Shown here: one piece after another, positions 56,638 through 64,000 of the stretch | Layout of the letters: every line of letters begins with the position of its first letter | How positions within the stretch are numbered: position 1 is the stretch's first letter | Assembly: GCA_944739405.2 (NCBI GenBank) | Contig: OX123193.2 | Coordinates: forward strand, 9,494,331 to 9,558,330 | Direction of reading: 5' to 3' | Length of the DNA: 64,000 bases | Source of the DNA: Euclidia mi | Taxonomy: Eukaryota; Arthropoda; Insecta; Lepidoptera; Erebidae | The notes under the pieces: model-generated | Seen by the model: only the letters and a program-made list of their open reading frames with translations | Told to the model about the DNA's origin: nothing | Database searches by the model: none | Position numbers and translations under genes: made by a program

Positions 56638-56770
56638 CATCATCATCCTCCTAGTTTTCAACCTGGGGTCCGCTTACTCCTCTAACCGGATTTGGCTGAA
56701 TATGAGTTTTTCCACAGAGCGACTGCCTGTCTGACCTCCGCAACCCAAAGGGATAGCACTATTCCATGGT
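56638..56770 (-). repeat. LINE 3' end with (CAT)n tail (reversed)
   Basis: On the minus strand gcggaggtcagacaggcagt, then ccaaatccggttagaggag and gatgatgatgatg. This is a common lepidopteran LINE tail as I recall it; a scrap of the same tail is at about 28400. Confidence 0.65.
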
Positions 56771-57229
56771 TTAGACTAGTGACAGTTTATTTTGAAGGTA
56801 CTGATTCCTTAAAATGACTGCCCATTACTTTAAGGAAACTTTACACACAAAACGATAACCTTAAGATCAGTTAGATGACTTATAAAAGTGGCTTTAGTTA
56901 CTTACAAATTTTATTACAGTTTCAAACACAACATCTTCTTGTGGACATTGCTGTGAATGTTGCTAAATTCCAGTGGAATGCAAAATTTCTCAAGTAAGAT
57001 GGGTACCTAGGCGAAGAGTGCGGGAATCAGAGTCCAAGAAATTAAGAAACATTAACATTTAAATGCTTTTTACAGATATTTTTATGGAGAAAATTTTGAA
57101 ATAAATATTATAAGAATAATTAAACGTGAGAATAAGTGATTATGTAAAAAAGTGAGTTCTACTGCCATCTAGCGCTCATTTTATCTAAATAAATGAGGTT
57201 CTATTCAACTTTGTTCTAAGTTTTAAAAC
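56771..57229. other. AT-rich; no gene seen
   Basis: No ORF or repeat recognised. Confidence 0.4.
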
Positions 57230-57440
57230 CATGAAATGTACTATTTCACTGCAATTCACAAGTCGACAATTTGATACATGCATTCTGAATTCAAACTATG
57301 ACAACTACAATTTTGTTTTTCCTACGGTGCCGAGGCTGCCGCGCTCTAGGCCACGTTCACATTTATCTGATGGAATCTGTCGTGACGGCGTCTGTCGTGT
57401 CGCGACAGACAATATCCCGGTCTGCGACGGAAAAGGGGGG
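57230..57440 (+). repeat. MITE left-end copy with duplicated flank
   Basis: Both the flank (ttcacaagtcg, gacaactacaattt, gccgaggctgccgcgct) and the element start (acgttcacatttatctga, tgtcgtgacggcgtctgtc) repeat those at 58150-58410. A G run interrupts it at about 57436. Confidence 0.7.
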
Positions 57441-57983
57441 GGGGGGGAGGGTCTACAGCGCGAATTAAGAGATTGGACTCAGATTAATTGTAAAAAAAAA
57501 TACTTGTATTTAATTATAACAGCTTAACAGTATATTAAAAATATAAAATAGTAATCGCTAATGTAAGATCTACAAAGGTATTTTTAATACGTATTTGTGT
57601 TTTTTTTACCGGCACAACGTACAAAATATAGTACAAAGTTGTATTCAAAGCTCAGTAGTAAACGGCGACTTACTAAAATCTCAAACGCACCTTCAGTACC
57701 ACGAGATTTGAATAAATCGTCTTCCGCCATACAACTATTTTCCTCTTCTGATGATATTTCATCCTCCAAGTAAATTACTAAAGCTAAATCAAGGTCATCG
57801 ATTTTCTATCTTGGATACTTTTCGTTTGACATTTGTTTAAAAAAATGACTGACGGTGTGTTAAAACGGCCGTGGAACTTTCCACACGTCGTTATCGTAAA
57901 GACGGCCGCCTTTTTGCGTCCGTAATATTACGGCCGCTATATGACGGCACCGCTTTCCTAGGTAACCTAAAGCTTAAGGAGGG

Positions 57984-58152
57984 TTGGCGTCAGTCAGGCA
58001 GCCGGGTAGTGAAAACACATGCCACAACCCTATTGCAGTATAACCATTTCCAAGTACTATATGTATTTATGAACACAACACAATTTAAAAATAAGAGAGA
58101 GAGAGAGAGACCAAGGATTACCATTGATACGTAAAACCGATAGATGGTAAAT
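57984..58152 (+). repeat. Dispersed repeat D, copy 2
   Basis: Matches 55464-55627 with small indels; includes an (AG)n run at about 58094-58110. Confidence 0.8.
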
Positions 58153-58340
58153 GTACTATGTCACTCTAATTCACAAGTGGCAAAATACATGCGCAATAAT
58201 ATCACATGAGTAAATAAACCGAATAGTATCATAGATTTTCAACTATATTTTCATGTTCTGAATTCAAACTTTATGACAACTACAATTTCGTTTTTACTAC
58301 GGATATTTATAAACAGATGTTGCCGAGGCTGCTGCGCTTT

Positions 58341-59262
58341 AGGCCGCGTTCACATTTATCTGACGTGATCTGTAGTGACGGCGTCTGTCATGTCGCGGCA
58401 GACGATATCCCGGTCTGTGACAGGGAGGGTGGGGTGTGGGCCGGTACAATGCGCGACACGACACGTCAGACAAATGTGTACTGTCTGTCGTAAAGCGTCA
58501 GACGCGCGTATACAATTGCGCTATGGACGACGAACTAATTGACTTCTTTTTATAATATTATTCTTATACAGTCTATCGTAGCCGTGTGGTTGACGGCATA
58601 GAATACAAGTGTCACCACCCCCTAGCTTCCCGTGGGTGTCGTAAGAGGCGACTAAGGGATAACACGATAAGCAAATACCATCTTTGCGTAGAGACGGAAA
58701 ACTCGACATCAAACCCTATACGACTGCCTCGTTGGTCTCGCGGCATAAATTTGCGCGAGGGATCGGGAGGTCCCGGGTTCGATTCCTGGGTCGGGCAGTG
58801 TTATTGGGTTCCTCTGTCACGAAATTCTCAATAGCAGCACGGAGTCTGGAAATGTGCCCGGTACGGCAATAGGCTCGCCCCTTGTTACGTGGGACTAAAG
58901 TATATCTGGCGAAAAGTGGGTGTAGAAATCCACACCTCTGCCTACCCCTTCGGGGATAAACGGCGTGACGATATGTATGTATGTATGTGTATTCTTATAC
59001 AGTACCTATAGACGAGCTAATTGAATACAAAATAATATAATCCTATGTAAATAATTTATGGATATAATTGGATATCTACTTAATCTGAATCGGATAATTC
59101 ATCAAAAACATTGCGAAAGCGTGAACTCCATGGGAGTCAAGACAGAACTGATTCAAAACTGCGTCAGATCGCGACAGACGGCGACAGACAAATGTGAACG
59201 GTAAGTAATTACGACAGAGACCGTCACGAGAGATCTCGTCAGATAAATGTGAACGCAGCTTT
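58341..59262. mobile_element. MITE-like element with imperfect inverted ends
   Basis: The left end gcgttcacatttatctgacg (from 58346) is mirrored at the right end (59226-59257 on the minus strand), followed on both sides by gtgacgg and tctgtc text. The word gacagacaaatgtgaac or close variants recurs inside (about 58467, 59185). Non-coding apart from the nested compound SINE at 58573-58989. Confidence 0.7.
58573..58989 (+). mobile_element. Compound SINE, copy 2, with 14-bp TSD
   Basis: Same order as 14350-14773: gccgtgtggttgacggca head, LINE-like cccgtgggtgtcgtaagagg, then SINE B with box B gggttcgattcctgggtcgg and a (TATG)n tail. It is flanked by exact TATTCTTATACAGT (58559-58572 and 58990-59003), so the two modules moved as one unit. 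It lies inside the MITE-like element. Confidence 0.9.
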
Positions 59263-59310
59263 ATTCTATGGCCGCGCTCGTTCGGGGACCGTTTCCTCGC
59301 GCGGCAAATG

Positions 59311-59345
59311 CCTCGCGAGGCTGCTCGGTCTGTGTGGACCCGCCT
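59311..59345 (-). repeat. Inverted partner of the 54.4-kb hairpin edge
   Basis: Exact 35-base reverse complement of 54421-54455. The sequence inside it (ctcgcgcggcaaatgcctcg) keeps a weak hairpin with it. Confidence 0.92.
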
Positions 59346-59861
59346 GTTCGTTCTCATTCGCATCAAAACAATAACTCCGTAATAAAATTTAAAATGCTGC
59401 TTAATTAATTGCAATTGCTAGTAGAAATAGTGCTTAAAGGGTCTCGACATCAAGATACGTAAGCACAGTTGTTATCAGAAGAGACACACGGAAATTAACA
59501 AAAAGCGCAAATCAAAGAACAACTGGATACTCACCAAGGCATTTCTCGATTATTTATATGATATCATCATCGAATCATGTTCAAATTTGGAAATACAACA
59601 GCTACTGGAGACTAACATAACCTCAAAATCAATACCTACGTGATAACTGCTGGAATTCAGGTATAAAAAACGGTTATATACAATAACAACATCACCAATT
59701 TGAAAAACACAAGCTCATCTGAAAAATTATAACTTTGAGTACAAAATTCAATTATTTGCGAGTGCATGTTTAGGACACTTAGAGGCTATTTTTCCGAAAC
59801 AGCTGTTTTTGGCATTTTGTGTTAATAAGTCATAAAAGTCATTCAACTACTGCAGAGAGGT
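59346..59861. other. AT-rich; no gene seen
   Basis: No ORF or repeat recognised. Confidence 0.4.
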
Positions 59862-60736
59862 TGGACGTTTAGACTAGAGAGAACATGCCCTATAAATTTC
59901 CTTATACCGAACGTGCAACATGTAATGTCAGTTGGTCTTAGTTGGTTAATCATAACGTCAAATTACGCGTCTCATTTAAAGAGGCATAGACTCTTTACAT
60001 ACTCATATCTTTGACTACATTCTCTAAATAGCCGTGCTGTGATCTGTCATCAGTGTAAAATTTGTTGGACGTTTGTGTTTACATTTTTAATAACTTTTTT
60101 GCATTTAAATAGTAAGTAAGCTTATAATAATTAAATAGTGTACTCATTAATTAATACACATCGTGTATGTGATATCGGGATGTGGATGCCGCTATTCTCG
60201 GAACGGAAATAACAGGAGAAACTTTATCTTCTAGCAGTGAGTCGGAATTTTCCAACAAATTTATTTACTTTCTCGTATTAATGCTATAATGAGTGTTAAG
60301 TTTACACAATATCATTGTATTGCAAATCAAAGAAACAGCTTGCATACGTATGTGTTATGAATTTAACTCACAAATTGTTATTTTGTACATTTATTGAATT
60401 TATAGCCTTAGTGATGGGATTTGACAGTGAAAGGAGATATCGATGTTTTTTGAATGAGGGATAAATACGGAAACTAACTATCGGACATGAATGTAAAACT
60501 GTAGCTGGAAGCGACAGTGGGTAGCCGCGGTTGCTAAGTTGGCAATAAACAAAGACGTCCAGCAGTCTAATTTTCTATCGCGCGTTTGATAGTAAAAGTA
60601 GCGTCAATTAACCTAAAGCCAAGTGTTGCAGTGTACGTGCGTGTGTGTAGGCTTACATTTTTGCATCTATAAAATAGTAGATGGATTAGGGATGTGAGTA
60701 GCATTTTTTATTATTAAGAAGGTGTTTTTTATTACA

Positions 60737-60930
60737 GGTTGCCTATTAATGACGTCACAAGAAAACTTTGGATAAATACCGTTGGACGGCCTAGTTTGAT
60801 TTAGCAGAAGTACCATCGTATTTGCTCACGTCATTTTGAGAAAGACTGTTTTTTAAAGACAGAAAGCACCTGGCGTATTTAAAACCGAAAGCTGTGCCTA
60901 CATTACATCTATGCCCGGACATTTCATACC
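60737..60930 (+). pseudogene. THAP zinc-finger domain relic, copy 2
   Basis: The acceptor-like ttttttattacag is conserved, then LPINDVTRK, ICSRHFEKDC and KPKAVPT-type text with frameshifts, as in copy 1. Shared and private frame breaks suggest it was already dead or decaying before both copies diverged. Confidence 0.65.
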
Positions 60931-61114
60931 CGGTAGAATTATTTATCCAAAGCTAAACAAAATGTGTGTAATTTTAGTTTGAACATATTAATAAAATATA
61001 ATAATTACAACGATTTTAATTAATGTACCTACTTCTATATTATTTATCATATTAGTGCTATCCTGACTGATCAAAGACGTCTTGCCTTGTAGTCCGCTAC
61101 ATAATATTCTACCA

Positions 61115-61372
61115 TAAAATATAATATTCTTTCACATTCGCACAACATTATCTGGTCCCAAACTAAGCATATCTTGTACAACGGGTACTAGACAATCGAT
61201 AAACATGCATATATACTTTTCTGTAAATATATTACATATTATACATAGTACCCGTATTAACGGTGTGGGTTGCACATTTAATCATACTTCATCCAAGACA
61301 AACATCCATATTCATGCACACAAATGTTTGACTTGAGCGGGAATCAAACCCGCAAGCTTCGGCGTGGCAGTC
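61115..61372 (-). mobile_element. SINE family A in THAP unit copy 2 (reversed)
   Basis: Same place and orientation as 48080-48321; box B is altered (gcgggtttgattcccgctc on the minus strand). Confidence 0.75.
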
Positions 61373-62089
61373 GGATTACTTACAACTCTAAAAAAATCGA
61401 GCAGTGTCCAACGTTAGCGATAGCAAGCAACGTGATATGATGCGACGCAAACAAATTGCCAAAGCCTGCCGTGCCGCATTAGCCAATCTGGTATAATTCG
61501 TACAATACATAATCTAAGTGACAGTTTCTTAGCATCGCATCGCAACGCATCGCTCATTAGTTTATGAATACTTTTTGTCAATAGATTTTATATCTAAAAC
61601 GAACAATTAAACACTTGAATTTGTAGTACTGTCTGTCTGACAAGTATTTGCAAAGCACTGTCAGGCGTCGACAGCAAAAACTACAATTTCAATATTTTTG
61701 TTGTTTACTTCTACGGCTTAAATATATCGACACATACTAAAGTTAGACATTTGACCAAAAATATTTATCGATAAATCATCACTGTTACGAACAACACTCG
61801 GTTTCCTAACTCTATGTTTTGTCTACTGTCTGGCTACCACAAGACTGCTATAATATCGTGCTGTTAAACTTATCGACAGCTCTTTCTATCATACTGCATG
61901 TGCCATTAGAAAGAAGATATCAATCATAGCAATCACTGTTGTTATTTAGTGTTACTTCTATGCCTTAGGTTATATTTCTTTGAACTACTGACCGACCATA
62001 GACACAGTCGACACAGAATATCATTATCGTATATAGTCTAAGATCATTATAATCCGACCATAGACATATTTAAATTAAGTGGTAACATC

Positions 62090-62613
62090 TGTATTACTCT
62101 ACTACACGACTACAAATCGATACTGACAAACTGGGAACGGTTTGCGGAACCAAATAACAGAGGGCGTTACTAGTAACAATAACAATGGAGCAAGTTAACA
62201 ACATCGCTTTAGAAAACCTCTGGCAAGATCAAGATCACTAGAAAACATGGACATGAGTAACTCGTTTAATTCTTCGTTTTCTGACGATTTATTAGGGAAA
62301 AGCATGGACATGTCAAATCATTTTCTAGCAATATGTAGAGAGGAAATGAAAGGTGATATATCTAATCTAAAATCTAATTTACAAAGCAATCAAAATGAAT
62401 TAGACAATGTAATTTTAGAAAATATAGCCCTAAAAGACCAAATTTCACAGCTGACATAGGAAGTAGCAGTATTAAAGCAAATCTGTCAAAGTCCTCTATC
62501 TTCACATAAGAAACGCATATCATTGTGTAGAAAAAACAGTCTCAAGCGCCGACTTACTGATACTTTTAAGACCACTCCTCTTACTGTGCCGGATAGCAAC
62601 TCGTCTGAAAGTT
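62090..62613 (+). pseudogene. Non-LTR ORF1 (coiled-coil type), first part
   Basis: ATG at 62185 follows aacaataaca and starts MEQVNNIALEN; a one-base shift leads into RKPLARSRSLENMDMSNSFN and on through SKSMDMSNHFLAICREEMKG-like codons. The DISNLKSNLQ...ALKDQISQLT stretch (about 62355-62458) has heptad spacing typical of an ORF1 coiled coil, then a stop and a basic region (KKRISLCRKNSLKRRL). ORF1 proteins of CR1- or jockey-like elements bind the element RNA. The frame is cut at 62613 by a reversed element and resumes at 63832. Confidence 0.65.
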
Positions 62614-63831
62614 TTTATTTATTTATTTTTATTTATTTAAAAAACTTTATGCACATACATACTGTACAATGGTGGACATAATGCCTTGAGGCATTCTCTA
62701 CCTGTCGACCTTTAGGTGGTGCAGAGATAAATGTTGTAGGTGCACAAGAGATTTGTTTTTACACGTTTTCAAATAATATACATTAACTGATAAGATGAGC
62801 ATATTAGTAATAATTATGAAGTATAATAGATAATATTGGATGTAACAATATACCTAATACATAATAAAATAATATAGTACATGGATAAGGAATAATAACA
62901 TATAATAATAAAATTATATAATAATATGATACATACGTATAAATATATACATACACAATACATATAAATACATATTTATAATAATGGATGAGAAGGATGT
63001 GCTGATTCCTTCAATCTCTTAAACAGGAGATCACGTACTTTCATTTTGAATGCGTAACGGTTAGTGGACATTCTGACTTCAAGAGGGAGCACGTTCCAGA
63101 GTAGAACAGACTGGACAACAAAGGAAGAGTAGACAAACCCAGAAGAATGACTGGGACATGAAGGAAGAAGATTATGGGAAGAACGGAGACTTCTCTCGTG
63201 AGTAGAAGATAGATACTGGAAGTATTCAGTAAGATAAGTGGGCGAGGAAGGGGACTTAAGAATCGTGAAGAGAGTAGTGAGAGCACGCAAACTACGGCGT
63301 TGACGAATTGGTAGCCAATTAAGTTCGGAACGATAAGTAGAGACATGGTCATACTTACGAAGATTATAAATGAATCGAATGCAGTTATTGAGAAGTCGGT
63401 CGTATTTATTGAGAAATGCTGCATTCAGGTCATTATAGCACACATCACCATAGTCGATTATAGGATATATTAAGGTTTGCACAAGCATAGCTTTGGTCCT
63501 GGATGGGAGGAAATTTTTAAGGCGATATAGTGCTCTGAGTGATCCTGTAACCTTCTGACTAACTTTGGTCGCCTGTGCCTGCCAGCCGAGAGTGGAGTCA
63601 ATATATAGGCCCAGATCTTTGACCTCAGAGCTATAAGGAATAATAAGACCATTAAACATGATGGGCGGCAGAGTATTTAAATCTAATCTGGGCATTAAAC
63701 GGCGACTGCCCACAATAATGGCCTGACATTTAGCTGGATTTACGTCAAGACCGAATCTTTTGCACCAATCCATCAAGAAAACCAGAAAGTTCACGTACAT
63801 CAAACGTTCCACACGCGGAAATGCTTCCATC
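62614..63831 (-). pseudogene. Non-LTR RT 3' half inserted in ORF1
   Basis: The minus-strand frame 62976-63830 (about 284 codons) carries DWCKRFGLDVNPAKCQAIIV, VKDLGLYIDSTLGW, TLIYPIIDYGDVCYND, LNNCIRFIYNLRKYDHVS and FVVQSVLLWNVLPLEVR. This is the post-catalytic RT, thumb and C-terminal region of jockey/CR1-like elements. The catalytic part is missing through 5' truncation. The 3' UTR ends in an A/T-rich (TAAA)n tail at 62614-62640. A TCTGAAA repeat lies on both sides (62607-62613 and about 63831-63837). The frame is intact, so the insertion is fairly recent. Confidence 0.85.
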
Positions 63832-64000
63832 TGAAAAAGAAACCACTGTAGACAAAAATCCTGCTATAAAATCTCCTGATAACAAAATTCCAATGCTGTG
63901 TAAAAATGATCAGAAATCTAAATCTCCTTTACAAAAGAAAGACAAATTATGTATCCTGAGCACGAATAAAAGAAATCACATCTTATCTATTATAGAATCC
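63832..64000 (+). pseudogene. Non-LTR ORF1, continuation after the insert
   Basis: The frame resumes SEKETTVDKNPAIKSPDNKI and continues through SKSPLQKKDKLCILSTNKRN to the window edge without a stop. It lines up with the end of the first part (PDSNSSES) across the insertion. The Lys/Ser-rich composition suits the basic region of ORF1. Confidence 0.65.

Larger units (their letters stand above)
59862..61982 (+). repeat. THAP-bearing unit, copy 2 (about 2.1 kb)
   Basis: Direct-orientation copy of 46755-48988. Compared with copy 1 it has lost about 65 bases near 60595 and about 90 bases beside the SINE near 61373, and has gained a short stretch near 61250. Confidence 0.85.

Overview
The window looks like intergenic or intronic DNA from an insect, most likely a moth or butterfly (Lepidoptera). 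This is inferred from AT-rich unique sequence, several tRNA-headed SINE families, RTE-like retroposons with (TATG)n tails, Penelope-like tails, copia and gypsy relics, and short elements with Helitron termini (5'-TC, CTAG-3', inserted between A and T). I found no convincing intact host protein gene, rRNA, functional tRNA or CRISPR array. Almost every coding stretch is a broken piece of a transposon, so the annotation is a map of nested and decayed mobile elements.

Layout. 0.8-4.7 kb: an LTR with promoter-like features, then a frameshifted copia element with an RTE-like fragment inside its RNase H region. 4.9-8.3 kb: a 207-bp-arm snapback, a Helitron helicase C-terminus with a tandem tail array split by another RTE-like fragment, and a reversed Penelope-like 3' end. 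9.2-14.2 kb: bounded by inverted ends rich in an ATCGTGCTA motif, and holding a clean MITE, SINEs, a Helitron and a reversed 5' copia piece with tandem primer-binding sites. 14.3-25.4 kb: a compound SINE, a long featureless stretch, then several non-LTR fragments, a gypsy gag fragment, a Penelope-like tail framed by inverted repeats, a reversed jockey-like RT and two strong palindromes. 27.3-30.1 kb: SINEs, one containing a 27-bp-arm hairpin, and a Helitron-like element with a nested insert. 30.7-36.8 kb: a palindrome with two 2,780-bp arms that look identical. 37.0-38.5 kb: a small LTR element with identical LTRs. 42.2-42.8 kb: a GC-rich retroposon with a poly(A) tail and internal hairpin units. 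46.8-49.0 and 59.9-62.0 kb: two copies of a 2.1-2.2 kb unit carrying a THAP-domain relic. 51.4-53.8 kb: the longest RTE-like copy. 54.4-59.4 kb: GC-rich hairpins and a MITE-like element. 62.1-64 kb: a non-LTR ORF1 interrupted by another reversed non-LTR element and running off the window end.

The pieces do not form a pathway. What links them is order of insertion: SINE in MITE, RTE-like fragment in copia, non-LTR in non-LTR ORF1, SINE inside a unit that was later copied. The items most worth following up are the large palindrome, the hairpin array with its distant inverted partner, the two THAP-bearing copies, the tandem copia primer sites flanked by 17-bp repeats, and the MITE built on GCGCAACTA repeats. 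Family and clade names were assigned by eye and should be read as such.
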